Origin: Halomonas organivorans | GTDB taxonomy: Bacteria > Pseudomonadota > Gammaproteobacteria > Pseudomonadales > Halomonadaceae | Direction of reading: 5' to 3' | Length of the DNA: 64,000 bases | NCBI RefSeq assembly: GCF_014192055.1 | Contig: NZ_JACHXM010000021.1 | Coordinates: forward strand, 1 to 64,000 | Part shown: positions 38,984 to 48,764 of the stretch, piece by piece | Layout of the letters: each line of letters starts with the position of its first letter | How positions within the stretch are numbered: the stretch's first letter is position 1 | Made by a program: the position numbers and the translations under genes | Notes under the pieces: generated by a model | Databases searched by the model: none | What the model was told of the DNA's origin: nothing | What the model saw: only the letters and a program-made list of their open reading frames with translations

Positions 38984-39789
38984 GCATTTCGAAGACGATG
39001 CCAACGCCGTATGGCCGACGCGCAGCCGGCCGTGAAGGCTGGGTGAAGATTGTCGGTCTTGGGCCGGGCAATGAGGTGTTGATCACCCCTGAGGCGTCGA
39101 GCGTTCTGGCCGAGGCCACGGATGTAGTGGGCTACGTGCCCTACGTCGAGCGGGTCGCACCGCGCCCGGGGCTGACCCGCCACGGCTCGGACAACCGCGA
39201 GGAGATCCGCCGCGCCGAGCAGGCCCTCGAGATGGCCGCCGACGGCCGCCGGGTGGCGGTCGTCTCCTCGGGCGATCCCGGCGTGTTCGCCATGGGTGCT
39301 GCCGTGTTCGAGGCGCTGGAGGCAGGGCAGCCGGCCTGGCGGGCGCTGGACATCCAGGTGCTGCCGGGGGTCTCGGCGATGCTCGCCGCCAGCGCGCGGC
39401 TCGGCGCGCCGCTGGGCCACGACTTCTGCTGCATCAACCTCTCCGACAACCTCAAGCCCTGGGCGCTGATCGAGAAGCGCCTGCGGCTGGCCGCCGAGGC
39501 CGACTTCGCCATGGCCTTCTACAACCCGCGCTCCCGCTCGCGGCCGGAGGGCTTCGCCCGCGCCCTGGCGGTGCTGCGCGAGGCCTGCGGCCTTGATCGC
39601 CCGATCATGTTCGCCCGCGCCGTCTCCACGCCGGAGGAGCGCCTGCGCGTCACGACCCTCGGCGAGGCGACCCCCGAGATGGCCGACATGCGCACCCTGG
39701 TGATGGTGGGCTCGAGCCTGACGCGGCGGATTCCCGTCGACAGCGGTGTGGCGGGCGAGTGGGTCTATACGCCGAGGTCGGTGGTATGA
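38980..39789 (+). CDS. cobJ: precorrin-3B C17-methyltransferase (CobJ)
   Basis: 269-aa tetrapyrrole methylase: KIVGLGPGNEVLITPEA, VGYVPYVERV, SSGDPGVFAMGA and FYNPRSRSRPEGF are CobJ/CbiH signatures. It carries out ring contraction with C-17 methylation. The first 20 residues (MSISKTMPTPYGRRAAGREG) are an extension before the domain. The 3' end overlaps cobK, on the opposite strand, by 25 bp. Confidence 0.94.
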   Translation: MSISKTMPTPYGRRAAGREGWVKIVGLGPGNEVLITPEASSVLAEATDVVGYVPYVERVAPRPGLTRHGSDNREEIRRAEQALEMAADGRRVAVVSSGDPGVFAMGAAVFEALEAGQPAWRALDIQVLPGVSAMLAASARLGAPLGHDFCCINLSDNLKPWALIEKRLRLAAEADFAMAFYNPRSRSRPEGFARALAVLREACGLDRPIMFARAVSTPEERLRVTTLGEATPEMADMRTLVMVGSSLTRRIPVDSGVAGEWVYTPRSVV

Positions 39790-40511
39790 CCCAGCCATTG
39801 CACGACGTGCCGAACGTCATGCGCCTCGCGGCGGGGCGGCAGCGTCGGGCGGTCGATCATCACCACCGGCAGCCCAAGCTCGCGGGCGGCCTCGAGCTTG
39901 GCCGCGGCCCCCGCGCCGCCGGCGTTCTTGCACACCAGGCGCTCGACGCCGTGCTCGCGCATCAGGGCCAGGTCGCCCTCCCGGGTGAAGGGGCCGCGGT
40001 CGACGGTCAGGGTATGGCGCGGCAGCGGCGGCGCCTCCTCGGGAAGGTCGACCAGCCGCAGTACGTAGTGATGCTCGGGCCGGGCGGCGAAGGCCGCCAG
40101 GTGCATGCGCCCGATCGCCAGCAGCACCCGCTCGGGCGGGCCGGCGAGCGCGTCCACCGCCGCCTCGATGCTCGCGACGCGCTGCCAGCGGTCACCTTCC
40201 TGCTGCTCCCACGGCGGCCGGGTCAGGGCGATCAGCGCGGTGCCCGTATGCGTCGCCGCGGCCACGGCATTTTGGCTCATCTGCTCGGCGAAGGGATGGG
40301 TGGCGTCGACCAGGTGGGTGATGCGCTCCGCCGTGAGGAAGTCGGCCAGCCCGTCCGTGCCGCCGAAGCCGCCGACCCGGGTCGGCAGCGGCTGAGGTTT
40401 CGGCGCGGCGACGCGGCCGGCGTAGCTGAACAGCGCGGGGATCTCGCGCTCGGCGAGCGCGCGGGCCAGGGCGCTGGCCTCGGTGGTACCGCCCAGGATC
40501 AGGACCTTCAT
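39765..40511 (-). CDS. cobK: precorrin-6A reductase (CobK), antisense within the cob operon
   Basis: 248-aa NADPH-dependent reductase of the CobK/CbiJ family: MKVLILGGTTEASALARAL at the start, LVDATHPFAEQMSQNA and TREGDLALMREHGVERLVCKNAGG later. It reduces precorrin-6A to 6B for CobL. It is the only cob gene on the minus strand between 28015 and 47022, and its start codon overlaps that of cobL. Its promoter must lie inside cobL. Confidence 0.93.
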   Translation of the reverse strand: MKVLILGGTTEASALARALAEREIPALFSYAGRVAAPKPQPLPTRVGGFGGTDGLADFLTAERITHLVDATHPFAEQMSQNAVAAATHTGTALIALTRPPWEQQEGDRWQRVASIEAAVDALAGPPERVLLAIGRMHLAAFAARPEHHYVLRLVDLPEEAPPLPRHTLTVDRGPFTREGDLALMREHGVERLVCKNAGGAGAAAKLEAARELGLPVVMIDRPTLPPRREAHDVRHVVQWLGHTTDLGV

Positions 40512-41733
40512 GATGATTGACGCGAACGACGCTCCCTGGCTGACGGTGGTGGGCTGGGGCGAGAGTGGCACGGCCGGGCTCGCGCCGGCAAGTCGCGAGG
40601 CGCTGGAAGCCGCCGAGCTGGTGTTCGGCGCCCGGCGCCACCTGCGCCTGCTGCCGCCGCTCGCTGCCGAGGTGCGCGAGTGGCCGGTACCCTTCGCCGA
40701 CGGCATTCCCGAACTGCTGGCCGAGCGCGGCCGGCGGACGGTGATGCTGGCCTCCGGCGATCCCTTCTGGTTCGGCGCCGGGGCGAGTATGGCGCGTCAT
40801 CTGGCGCCGGGCGAGTGGCGCTCGATGCCTTCGCCCTCGACCTTCAGCCTGGCGGCATCGAGGCTCGGCTGGTCGCTGGAGGGCGTGACCTGCCTCGGCC
40901 TGCACGCCCGGCCGCTGACCCGCCTGCGCCCGCACCTGCATCGCGGCCGCCGGCTGCTGGTGCTGCTGCGCGACGGCGAGGCCGTGGCGGCGTTGGCCGA
41001 GTGGCTCGGGAGCGTCGGCTTCGGCGCCAGCCGGCTCCAGGTGCTGGAGGCGCTGGGCGGGGATCAAGAACGCGTGCGCTGCCTGCGTGCCGACGCCGAG
41101 CTGCCGGGCGACATCGCCCATCCGGTGGCGGTGGGGCTCGAGGTCGACGGCGCCGGGCCGGCGCTGCCGCTGGCGCCGGGGCGGCCGGACGGCTGGTTTG
41201 CCCACGACGGCCAGATCACCAAGCAGGCGGTGCGCGCCGCCACGCTCGCCGCCCTGGCCCCGATGCCGGGCGAGCGGCTGTGGGACATCGGTACCGGCTC
41301 CGGCTCGGTGGCCATCGAGTGGCTGCTGGCCCATCCGGACAACCTTGCCCTGGGCCTCGAGCGCGATGCCGAGCGGGCCGAGCGCGCCCGCTTCAACGCC
41401 CGTGAACTCGGCGTCGACTGGCTAGAGGTGGTCGAGGGCGACGCGGTGGCGCTGCTGGCGGACGGCCTCGTGGACGCGCCGCGGCCGGATGCGGTCTTCA
41501 TCGGCGGCGGGCTCTCCGAGGCGCTGCTCGACGCGCTGTGGCCGCGTCTGACAGCGGGTACGCGGCTGGTGGCCAATGCGGTGACGCTCGAGTCCGAGGC
41601 GCTGCTGGTCCAGCGGCAGCGAGAGCTGGGTGGCGAGCTGGTGCGCCTGGCGCTGTCGGCGGCGACCGCCCTCGGCAGCCGCCGCGGCTGGAAGGCCGCC
41701 TATCCCATCGTGCAGTGGCGGATAGTGAAATGA
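40510..41733 (+). CDS. cobL: precorrin-6Y C5,15-methyltransferase (decarboxylating), CbiE-CbiT fusion (CobL)
   Basis: 407-aa fusion. Residues 1-205 are the CbiE-type tetrapyrrole methylase (TVVGWGESG, VMLASGDPFWFGAGA, MPSPSTFSLAASRLGW). Residues 220-407 are the CbiT-type methyltransferase/decarboxylase (GQITKQAVRAATLAAL, WDIGTGSGSVAIEW, FIGGGLSEALLDALW). It methylates C-5 and C-15 and removes the acetate carboxyl at C-12. Tandem ATGs at 40510 and 40513 follow AGGATCAGGA; the first overlaps the cobK start on the other strand by two bases. Confidence 0.95.
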   Translation: MMIDANDAPWLTVVGWGESGTAGLAPASREALEAAELVFGARRHLRLLPPLAAEVREWPVPFADGIPELLAERGRRTVMLASGDPFWFGAGASMARHLAPGEWRSMPSPSTFSLAASRLGWSLEGVTCLGLHARPLTRLRPHLHRGRRLLVLLRDGEAVAALAEWLGSVGFGASRLQVLEALGGDQERVRCLRADAELPGDIAHPVAVGLEVDGAGPALPLAPGRPDGWFAHDGQITKQAVRAATLAALAPMPGERLWDIGTGSGSVAIEWLLAHPDNLALGLERDAERAERARFNARELGVDWLEVVEGDAVALLADGLVDAPRPDAVFIGGGLSEALLDALWPRLTAGTRLVANAVTLESEALLVQRQRELGGELVRLALSAATALGSRRGWKAAYPIVQWRIVK

Positions 41734-41798
41734 ATAGCGACATGAACGGCGCGGGGCCGGGCGCCATGAAGAGCAAGGCGCGGGGCCGGGCGCCATGA
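41730..41798 (+). CDS. 22-codon micro-ORF, displaced original start of cobE
   Basis: ATG 41730 overlaps the cobL stop; the frame reads [20 protein letters not shown] and stops at 41796-41798, overlapping the present cobE ATG. A 29-bp tandem duplication (41748-41805) causes the frameshift. With one unit only, this ATG would run in frame into cobE. It is therefore best read as the former N terminus of CobE turned into a coupling peptide. Confidence 0.55.
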   Translation: MNSDMNGAGPGAMKSKARGRAP

Positions 41799-41805
41799 AG
41801 AGCAA
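41748..41805 (+). repeat. 29-bp perfect tandem duplication at the cobL-cobE junction
   Basis: 41748-41776 and 41777-41805 are identical, each beginning GGCGCGGGGCCGGGCGCC and ending ATGAAGAGCAA. Because 29 is not a multiple of three it changes the reading frame and gives two copies of the start codon (41766 and 41795). Confidence 0.95.
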
Positions 41806-42202
41806 AGCGATGAAGGTCGCGGGCTTCGGCTTTCGCCGCTCGGCCACGCTCGCCTCGCTGGCCGAGGCGCTGGAGCGGCTCGAGGCGCGCCATGGCCCGG
41901 CCGACCGGCTGGCGGCGGCCGAGAGCATGCGGCCGATGGTGCAGACCCTGGGCGATACGCGGGGCCTTGAGGTGCTGGGCGTGCCCGATGAGGCGCTGGC
42001 CTCGGCCGAGACGCTGACGCATTCCCCACGCAGCCGCCGGGCCCGCGGCACCGGCAGCGTCGCTGAGGCGGTGGCGCGGCTGGCGGCCGGGCCGGGGAGC
42101 GAGCTGCTCGGCCCGCGGCTGGTGTCGTCGGATCGATGCGCCACCGCCGCCATGGCCAACGTCGCTATGACGCAAGACACTCCGGCAGGAGAGATGCCAT
42201 GA
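41795..42202 (+). CDS. cobE: cobalamin biosynthesis protein CobE (CbiG C-terminal domain type)
   Basis: 135-aa protein of the CobE/GbiG family: [20 protein letters not shown], then [18 protein letters not shown] and a C-terminal [11 protein letters not shown]. The family is needed for aerobic B12 synthesis but its exact step is uncertain; it may handle the extruded C-2 fragment or bind an intermediate. Start at 41795 (or the internal ATG at 41810) is imposed by the duplication just upstream. The stop overlaps cobM by 4 nt. Confidence 0.88.
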   Translation: MKSKAMKVAGFGFRRSATLASLAEALERLEARHGPADRLAAAESMRPMVQTLGDTRGLEVLGVPDEALASAETLTHSPRSRRARGTGSVAEAVARLAAGPGSELLGPRLVSSDRCATAAMANVAMTQDTPAGEMP

Positions 42203-43020
42203 CCGTTCACTTTATCGGCGCCGGTCCCGGCGCGCCGGACCTGCTGACCCTGCGCGGGCGCGACCTGATCGCCGCCAGCCCGGTGTGCCTCTACGCCGGC
42301 TCGCTGGTGCCCGAGGCGATCCTCGATCACTGCCCGGCGGACGCGCGGATCGTCAACACCGCGCCGCTGTCCCTCGACGAGATCGTCGACGAGATCGCCA
42401 GGGCTCACGCCGCCGGCCAGGACGTGGCCCGGCTGCACTCCGGCGACCTGTCGGTATGGTCGGCCATGGGCGAGCAGCTGCGCCGGCTGCGCGCGTTGGG
42501 CATTCCCTACGCCATCACGCCCGGGGTGCCGGCCTTCGCCGCGGCGGCCGCCACCCTCGGCCAGGAGCTGACGCTGCCGGGCGTGGCGCAGTCGGTGGTG
42601 CTGACCCGCACGCCGGGCCGTGCCAGCGCCATGCCGGACGGCGAGACCCTGGCCAACTTCGCGCGCAGCGGCGCGACGCTGGCGATCCATCTGTCGATTC
42701 ATAACCTGGAGCAGGTGGTGGCGGAGCTCGCGCCGCGCTACGGCGACGACTGCCCGGTGGCCATCGTCTGGCGCGCCAGCTGGCCCGACCAGAAGGTGAT
42801 CCGCGGGCGGCTCGACACCATTGCCGCTCGGCTCGATCCGGCCATGAACCGCACCGCGCTGATCCTGGTCGGCCCGGCGCTGGGCAGCGCCGACTTCGAC
42901 GACAGCTGCCTCTACGCCATCGGTTACGACCGCCGCTTCCGGCCGCAGTCGGCGGACTCGCCCTTCGCCGAGGGCGGCATCCGCGAACATGAGGGCGCGG
43001 AACGAGAGGGCGAGGCATGA
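42199..43020 (+). CDS. cobM: precorrin-4 C11-methyltransferase (CobM)
   Basis: 273-aa tetrapyrrole methylase: [54 protein letters not shown] and [19 protein letters not shown]. It methylates precorrin-4 at C-11. Overlaps cobE and cobF by 4 nt each. About 25 residues at the C terminus are charged and not conserved. Confidence 0.95.
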   Translation: MTVHFIGAGPGAPDLLTLRGRDLIAASPVCLYAGSLVPEAILDHCPADARIVNTAPLSLDEIVDEIARAHAAGQDVARLHSGDLSVWSAMGEQLRRLRALGIPYAITPGVPAFAAAAATLGQELTLPGVAQSVVLTRTPGRASAMPDGETLANFARSGATLAIHLSIHNLEQVVAELAPRYGDDCPVAIVWRASWPDQKVIRGRLDTIAARLDPAMNRTALILVGPALGSADFDDSCLYAIGYDRRFRPQSADSPFAEGGIREHEGAEREGEA

Positions 43021-43802
43021 TCCATCTTTCGCTGATCGGCATCGGCACCGGCAATCCCGATCACATCACCCTGGCCGGCGTGCGCGCGCTGCGCGAGGCC
43101 GAGCTGATCCTGCTGCCGCGCAAGGGCGAGGCCCGCTCGGACCTGGTCGACCTGCGCCGGCTGCTGTGCCGCAGCCTGCTCGACGAGGCCGCGCACTCGC
43201 GGGTGGTGGAGTTCGACCTGCCGCGCCGCGACGGCCGCGACGACTACCTGGGTGCGGTGGACGACTGGCACGCGGCCATCGCCGAGACCTGGCGCGAGCA
43301 GATGACGCAGCGCCTGCCCGAGGGCGGGCGGGTCGCGATGCTGATCTGGGGCGATCCCTCGCTCTACGACAGCAGCCTGCGCATCGCCGCGCGCCTCAAG
43401 GGCGCAGGGCCGGAGCAGGAGAGCGGCATGGCGCTCGAGGTCGACGTGGTGCCGGGCATCACCAGCCTGCAGGTGCTGACCGCCGAGCATTGCATCCCAT
43501 TGAACGCCTTGGCCGAGCCGGTGCAGGTCACCACCGGGCGGCGCCTGCGCGAGCGCGGCTGGCCGGGCGACGCCGCCAGCGTGGCGGTGATGCTGGACGC
43601 CGGCGGCGCCTTCCAGTCGCTGGCCCCGGAGGGCCTGCACATCTGGTGGGGCGCCTATCTCGGCATGGACAAGCAGTGCCTGATCGCTGGCCCGCTGGCC
43701 GAGGTCGGTCCCGCCATCGTCGAGCGCCGTGCCGCGCTGCGCGAGTGCCACGGCTGGATCATGGATGTCTACCTGCTGGCGCGTCGGCCGCTGCTCAAAT
43801 GA
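43017..43802 (+). CDS. cobF: precorrin-6A synthase, deacetylating (CobF)
   Basis: 261-aa tetrapyrrole methylase: [37 protein letters not shown] and [15 protein letters not shown]. It methylates C-1 and releases acetate, a step limited to the aerobic pathway. Starts 4 nt inside cobM. A 58-bp gap then separates it from cobO. Confidence 0.94.
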   Translation: MIHLSLIGIGTGNPDHITLAGVRALREAELILLPRKGEARSDLVDLRRLLCRSLLDEAAHSRVVEFDLPRRDGRDDYLGAVDDWHAAIAETWREQMTQRLPEGGRVAMLIWGDPSLYDSSLRIAARLKGAGPEQESGMALEVDVVPGITSLQVLTAEHCIPLNALAEPVQVTTGRRLRERGWPGDAASVAVMLDAGGAFQSLAPEGLHIWWGAYLGMDKQCLIAGPLAEVGPAIVERRAALRECHGWIMDVYLLARRPLLK

Positions 43803-43860
43803 TGGATATCGGTATGGCACCGAACACACTACGCTACTCCCTCGATCGCTGGAGAACCCG

Positions 43861-44466
43861 ATGAAGCACGTCGACCCCGAGCGCCATGCGGCGCGCATGG
43901 CCCACAAGCAGAGAATCATGAACGAGCGGATTGCCGCCGCCGACAAGGAGCAGGGCGTGCTGCTGGTGCTCACCGGCCCCGGCAAGGGCAAGAGCAGCTC
44001 CGGCTTCGGCATGGTCGCACGCGCCCTGGGCCATGGCATGAAGGTCGGCGTGGTGCAGTTCATCAAGGGCAAGTTCCAGACCGGCGAGGAGGCCTTCTAT
44101 CGCTCGCTTCCGGGCGTGGACTACCACGTCATGGGCGAGGGCTACACCTGGGACACCCAGGACCGCGAGCGCGACGTGCGCGCCGCCGAGGCGGCCTGGG
44201 CCGAGGCCAGCCGCATGCTGGCCGACCCGGACTACGCGCTGGTGCTGTTCGACGAGCTCAACATCGCCCTGCGCCACGGCTACCTGGCACTCGACACCGT
44301 GCTCGACGACCTCCAGGGTCGCCCGGCCATGCAGCATGCGGTGGTTACCGGCCGCCACGCGCCGGAGGCGTTGATCGAGCTGGCCGACACCGTGACCGAG
44401 ATGAAGGTGATCAAGCACGCCTTCAAGGATCAGGGCGTCAAGGCCCAGAAGGGCGTCGAACTCTAG
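43861..44466 (+). CDS. cobO: corrinoid adenosyltransferase (CobO/CobA type)
   Basis: 201-aa ATP:corrinoid adenosyltransferase. The P-loop is TGPGKGKSSSGFGM, followed by VVQFIKGKFQTGE and the Walker B-like ALVLFDELNIALRHGYL. It attaches the 5'-deoxyadenosyl group to cobalt. ATG 43861 has GGAGAACCCG upstream. Last gene of the riboswitch-led run; a dispersed repeat lies between it and bluB. Confidence 0.95.
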   Translation: MKHVDPERHAARMAHKQRIMNERIAAADKEQGVLLVLTGPGKGKSSSGFGMVARALGHGMKVGVVQFIKGKFQTGEEAFYRSLPGVDYHVMGEGYTWDTQDRERDVRAAEAAWAEASRMLADPDYALVLFDELNIALRHGYLALDTVLDDLQGRPAMQHAVVTGRHAPEALIELADTVTEMKVIKHAFKDQGVKAQKGVEL

Positions 44467-44806
44467 GCCGGCCTGAGAAGTGGCTGCGCTCGGCCTAGCC
44501 TGTTCCCGTTCCGTAGCTACGCCACTAACGATATTGCCAGGTTCGTGGGGAGTGGCTGGATGAGCGCCGGGGACGAGACGGCGCGAGGGGTTTTTGCCAG
44601 GGGTGAGGCGGATTCCGCCGAACGGGCTGGCCATGGATGGCCAGCACCGGCCCAGCAAGCGGAGCAGGATGCGAGAGCGCCGCTGGGCAAAAGTTAGCGC
44701 CCAGGGATGGGTTTACAGCGCCCTCGTGCCGGCTTGGCGCCGGGCAAGCTCATCATCCTGTGACATTAGCGCCATCCCACCACCACGATTTTCAGGAGAC
44801 CGCCGC
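44467..44806 (+). other. cobO-bluB intergenic region
   Basis: 340 bp without a gene. Most of it is the dispersed repeat copy C (44564-44747). The bluB ribosome site AGGAG is at 44794. No riboswitch, and no clear promoter could be named. Confidence 0.6.
44564..44747 (+). repeat. dispersed intergenic repeat, copy C
   Basis: 184 bp starting GCGCCGGGGACGAG and ending near GGCTTGGCGCCGG. It shares an approximately 80-bp near-identical core with copy B and the GTTTACAGCGCCCTCG terminal block with copy A. Confidence 0.75.
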
Positions 44807-45532
44807 ATGGCAGACCCGACCGGGCGACCCGATCACGCCTTCCCCGAGGCGCAGCGCGAGGGCCTCTACCGGGCCATCTTCGAGCGTCGCGACGTGCGCG
44901 CCCAGTTCCGCCCGGACCCGATTCCGCCCGCGGTGCTGGCGCGGCTGCTCGAGGCCGCCCACCACGCGCCCTCGGTGGGCTTCATGCAGCCCTGGGACTT
45001 CCTGCTGATCGACGACCGCGAGGTGCGCGAGCGCGTGCACGCCATCTTCGAACGCGAGAACGCCAAGGCGGCCGAGGCCCACACCGGCGAGCGCGGCGCG
45101 CTGTATCGTCGCCTCAAGCTGGAGGGCATCCTCGAGAGCCCGCTCAACCTGTGCATCACCTGCGACCGCAGCCGCGGCGGCGAGCACGTGCTGGGACGCC
45201 AGAGCATCGTCGACATGGACCTGTTCAGCACCTGCCTGGCGGTCCAGAACCTGTGGCTGGCGGCTCGGGCCGAGGGCATTGGCGTGGGCTGGGTCAGCAT
45301 CCTCGATCAGGACGAGCTGATCGAGGTGCTGGGCCTGCCGGAGACCGTCTATCCGCTCGCCTACCTGTGCCTGGGCTACGTCGACGCGTTCCTCGATCGT
45401 CCCGAGCTGGCCCGCGCCGGCTGGCGTCAGCGCCTGCCGCTGAGTGAGCGAGTGCACGGCAGCGGCTGGGGCGAAGCGGCGGACTCCCCTGAGCTGTTCG
45501 AGGCCCTCGCGGCCAGGGAGGGCGAGCGATGA
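44807..45532 (+). CDS. bluB: 5,6-dimethylbenzimidazole synthase (BluB)
   Basis: 241-aa nitroreductase-fold enzyme: [50 protein letters not shown] and [11 protein letters not shown] are BluB signatures. It cleaves reduced FMN with oxygen to make the lower ligand DMB used by CobT. It gives the cell a fully self-made cobalamin and fits the aerobic route. Overlaps cobQ by 4 nt. Confidence 0.95.
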   Translation: MADPTGRPDHAFPEAQREGLYRAIFERRDVRAQFRPDPIPPAVLARLLEAAHHAPSVGFMQPWDFLLIDDREVRERVHAIFERENAKAAEAHTGERGALYRRLKLEGILESPLNLCITCDRSRGGEHVLGRQSIVDMDLFSTCLAVQNLWLAARAEGIGVGWVSILDQDELIEVLGLPETVYPLAYLCLGYVDAFLDRPELARAGWRQRLPLSERVHGSGWGEAADSPELFEALAAREGER

Positions 45533-47022
45533 GGGCGCTGATGATCCAGGGCACCACCTCGGACGCCGGCAAGAGCACGGTGGTGGCGGGGCTGTGTCGG
45601 CTGCTGGCGCGGCGCGGGGTGTCGGTGGCGCCCTTCAAGCCCCAGAACATGGCGTTGAACAGCGCCGTGACGGCGGAGGGCGGCGAGATCGGCCGCTCCA
45701 CGGCGCTGCAGGCGCTGGCCTGCGGGCTGGCGCCCCACGCCGACATGAACCCGGTGCTGCTCAAGCCCGAGACCGACCGCGGCGCCCAGGTGATCCTCGA
45801 CGGCCGGGTTCACGGCCATATGGATGCGCTGGATTACCACGCCTTCAAGCGTCAGGCCCGGGAGACCGTGCTGGCGGCCTGGGAGCGACTGACTTCACGC
45901 CATGATCTCGTCATTGCGGAGGGCGCGGGGAGTCCTGCTGAAATCAATCTTCGTGCCAATGATATCGCCAATATGGGCTTCGCCGAGGCGGTGGACTGCC
46001 CGGTGTGGCTGGTGGCCGACATCGACCGCGGCGGGGTCTTCGCCCAGCTGGTAGGCACCCTTGAGCTGCTTAGCGAGTCCGAGCGCGCGCGCACCACCGG
46101 GCTCGTGATCAACCGCTTCCGCGGCGACATCGCCTTGCTCGAGCCGGGCCTCGACTGGCTCACCGAGCGCACCGGCAAGCCGGTGACGGGCGTGCTGCCG
46201 CACCTCAATGGCCTGCTGCTGGACGCCGAGGACGGCTTGGGGCTGACCGAGAGCGCCGCCGAAGCGCCGGGGCTGCGCGTGGCGGTGCCGGCGCTGCCGC
46301 GAATCAGCAACCACACCGACCTCGACGCACTGCGCCTGCATCCGCGGGTCGAGCTGACGCTGGTGGGGCCCGGGCAGGCCATGCCGCCCGCCGACGTCAT
46401 CCTGCTGCCCGGCAGCAAGAGCACCGCCAGCGACCTGGCCTGGCTGCGACGCCAGGGCTGGGAACCGGCGATACGTCGCCATCTGCGCTACGGCGGCCGG
46501 GTGCTCGGCATCTGCGGCGGCTTCCAGATGCTCGGCGAGGCCATCGACGACCCGGACGGCCTGGAGGGCGAGGCCGGCAGCGTGCCGGGGCTGGGGCTTC
46601 TTGCGATGCGCACCCGCATGGTGGCCGGCAAGCAGCTGCGCAACGTGCGCGGGCGGTTGATGGGGGGGGCAGGCGGAGAGGACGTGGCGGTGAGCGGCTA
46701 CGAGATCCACAACGGCGTCAGCGAGGGCCCGGGGCTGGCGCGACCGCTGCTCGACCTCGATGGCCGCCCGGACGGTGCGGTGAGCGAGGATGGCCAGGTG
46801 ATGGGCACCTACCTGCACGGCCTGTTCGACGAGGCGCCGGCGGCCGCCGCGCTGCTGGCCATGCTGGGGCTCGAAGGCGAGGACGGGGCCGTGGATCTGG
46901 CCGCCCACCGCGAGCGCCAGCTCGACCGGCTGGCCGATACCCTGGAGGAACATCTCGATCCGGCCGCCATCGAGGCGCTGGCGATGGGCAGGGTCCTCGG
47001 CTACCATCGCGCGCATCGGTAA
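45529..47022 (+). CDS. cobQ: cobyric acid synthase
   Basis: 497-aa glutamine amidotransferase. The N-terminal synthetase domain begins [18 protein letters not shown]; the C-terminal GATase domain has the nucleophile in [11 protein letters not shown] and histidine in GTYLHGLFD. It amidates side chains b, d, e and g of adenosylcobyrinic acid a,c-diamide. The product is the substrate for CbiB in the first block and the product of CbiZ salvage. Confidence 0.96.
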   Translation: MRALMIQGTTSDAGKSTVVAGLCRLLARRGVSVAPFKPQNMALNSAVTAEGGEIGRSTALQALACGLAPHADMNPVLLKPETDRGAQVILDGRVHGHMDALDYHAFKRQARETVLAAWERLTSRHDLVIAEGAGSPAEINLRANDIANMGFAEAVDCPVWLVADIDRGGVFAQLVGTLELLSESERARTTGLVINRFRGDIALLEPGLDWLTERTGKPVTGVLPHLNGLLLDAEDGLGLTESAAEAPGLRVAVPALPRISNHTDLDALRLHPRVELTLVGPGQAMPPADVILLPGSKSTASDLAWLRRQGWEPAIRRHLRYGGRVLGICGGFQMLGEAIDDPDGLEGEAGSVPGLGLLAMRTRMVAGKQLRNVRGRLMGGAGGEDVAVSGYEIHNGVSEGPGLARPLLDLDGRPDGAVSEDGQVMGTYLHGLFDEAPAAAALLAMLGLEGEDGAVDLAAHRERQLDRLADTLEEHLDPAAIEALAMGRVLGYHRAHR

Positions 47023-47069
47023 TCACCGGCCCTTGCGGCGTTTCCATCCTTCAAAGACAACAGGGTTCC

Positions 47070-48725
47070 ATGGGCAAGCAATCAAAGGTCGCCGAGAGCA
47101 GCTGGGAAAACCTGCTGAGGATCTTCACCGTTCCCGAGGCGCCGGGATCGACGCTGAACCGTCTGGACAGGGACATCTCGACGAATCTCTCCGGCTTCCT
47201 CGGGGAGCATATCGTCGCGGAAGAGAACGACCTGGCCGTCATCGAGCAGGACTTCAGCGATGCCAGGATCCCGGAAGCGCCCGCCTTCGTCTCGGAGCAG
47301 ACCCAGTTCCTGCTCGACAAGGTGGTCTCGCAGTCGGTGCATACCGCCTCGCCCAGCTTCGTCGGCCACATGACGTCGGCACTCCCGTACTTCATGATCC
47401 CGCTGTCGAAGATCATGATCGCGCTCAACCAGAACCTGGTGAAGACCGAAACCTCCAAGGCCTTCACGCCGCTGGAGCGTCAGGTGCTGGGCATGCTGCA
47501 TCGTTTGATCTACGGGCAGCCTGATGATTTCTACGACAGCTGGCTGCACCACAGCGAGCGTCGCCTCGGCGCCTTCTGCTCCGGCGGCACCGTGGCCAAT
47601 ATCACCGCGCTGTGGGCCGCGCGGAACCGGGCCTTCGGCCCGGATGGCGAGTTCCCGGGCATCAGCCGCGGCGGCGTGTTCAGCGCCATGCGGCACTATG
47701 AGTGTGAGGGCGCGGCGGTGCTGGTCTCCGAGCGCGGCCATTACTCGCTCTCCAAGGCGGCCGATGTACTGGGGATCGGGCGGGACCAGATGGTGGCCGT
47801 CGAGACAGATGGGTATAACCGCATTCGGCCCGATGCCCTGGTCGCCACGCTGAAGCGGCTCAAGCAGCAGCGGATACGGCCGTTTGCCCTGGTCGGTATC
47901 GCCGGCACGACCGAGACCGGCAACATCGATCCGCTGGACGGCCTGGCCGATATTGCCGCAGAGCATGGCATCCACTTCCACGTGGATGCCGCCTGGGGCG
48001 GACCGACGCTATTCTCGGAGCGCTACCGGCCGCGTCTCGCCGGCATCGAACGGGCCGACTCGGTCACCATCGATGCCCACAAGCAGCTCTATGTGCCGAT
48101 GGGGGCGGGCATGGTGCTGTTCCGCGAGCCGTCCGCCCTCGGCAGCATCGAGCATCATGCCCAGTACATCATTCGGCAGGGATCCCGGGATCTTGGCAGC
48201 ACCACCCTGGAAGGCTCCCGGCCCGGCATGGCGATGCTGGTGCAGTCGGCCCTGAAGATCATCGGACGTCAGGGGTATGCGATGCTGATCGACAATGGCA
48301 TCCAGCTGGCTCGGCGCTTCGCCGACCGTATCACGGCGCTCGACGACTTCGAACTGGTCACCGAGCCGGAGCTCAACATCCTCACCTATCGCTGGGCGCC
48401 ACCCGAGGTTCAGGCGCTGCTGGGCAAGGCCGACGATGCGCTGCGTCAGCGGATCAACGACCACCTGAATCGCATGACCCAGTCCATTCAGAAGATCCAG
48501 CGCGAGCGGGGCAAGGCCTTCGTGTCGCGCACACGGCTGACGCCGAGTCGCCACGGCGGCCAGGCCATCACGGTCTTCCGCGTCGTGCTGGCCAACCCCC
48601 TGACCACCGACCAGGTGCTGCGCGAGCTCATCGAGGAGCAGCGCCAGATTGCCGCAGAGCAGCGAGAAAGCGCCGACTTCGCTGAGCTGAAGGCGCTGCT
48701 GGCCTCCCATTATCGCCAGGGGTGA
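47070..48725 (+). CDS. panP: pyridoxal-dependent aspartate 1-decarboxylase PanP
   Basis: 551-aa group II PLP decarboxylase. The PLP lysine is Lys338 in VTIDAHKQLYVPMGAG, with Asp306 in FHVDAAWGG. Length and the N-terminal FTVPEAPGSTLNRLDRDIS block match the PanP family, which replaces PanD in vibrios and related gammaproteobacteria, making beta-alanine for pantothenate/CoA. It follows cobQ by 47 bp without a strong ribosome site, so it may be an independent unit. A hairpin (48728-48745) ends it. Confidence 0.88.
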   Translation: MGKQSKVAESSWENLLRIFTVPEAPGSTLNRLDRDISTNLSGFLGEHIVAEENDLAVIEQDFSDARIPEAPAFVSEQTQFLLDKVVSQSVHTASPSFVGHMTSALPYFMIPLSKIMIALNQNLVKTETSKAFTPLERQVLGMLHRLIYGQPDDFYDSWLHHSERRLGAFCSGGTVANITALWAARNRAFGPDGEFPGISRGGVFSAMRHYECEGAAVLVSERGHYSLSKAADVLGIGRDQMVAVETDGYNRIRPDALVATLKRLKQQRIRPFALVGIAGTTETGNIDPLDGLADIAAEHGIHFHVDAAWGGPTLFSERYRPRLAGIERADSVTIDAHKQLYVPMGAGMVLFREPSALGSIEHHAQYIIRQGSRDLGSTTLEGSRPGMAMLVQSALKIIGRQGYAMLIDNGIQLARRFADRITALDDFELVTEPELNILTYRWAPPEVQALLGKADDALRQRINDHLNRMTQSIQKIQRERGKAFVSRTRLTPSRHGGQAITVFRVVLANPLTTDQVLRELIEEQRQIAAEQRESADFAELKALLASHYRQG

Positions 48726-48727
48726 TC

Positions 48728-48745
48728 GTGTCGGCGTCCCGACAC
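48728..48745. terminator. hairpin between convergent panP and ugpQ
   Basis: GTGTCGG, loop CGTC, CCGACAC: a perfect 7-bp stem 3 nt beyond the panP stop and 20 bp beyond the ugpQ stop, placed to serve both strands. Confidence 0.5.
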
Positions 48746-48764
48746 CGGGCCGCCGGTAGGCCGC

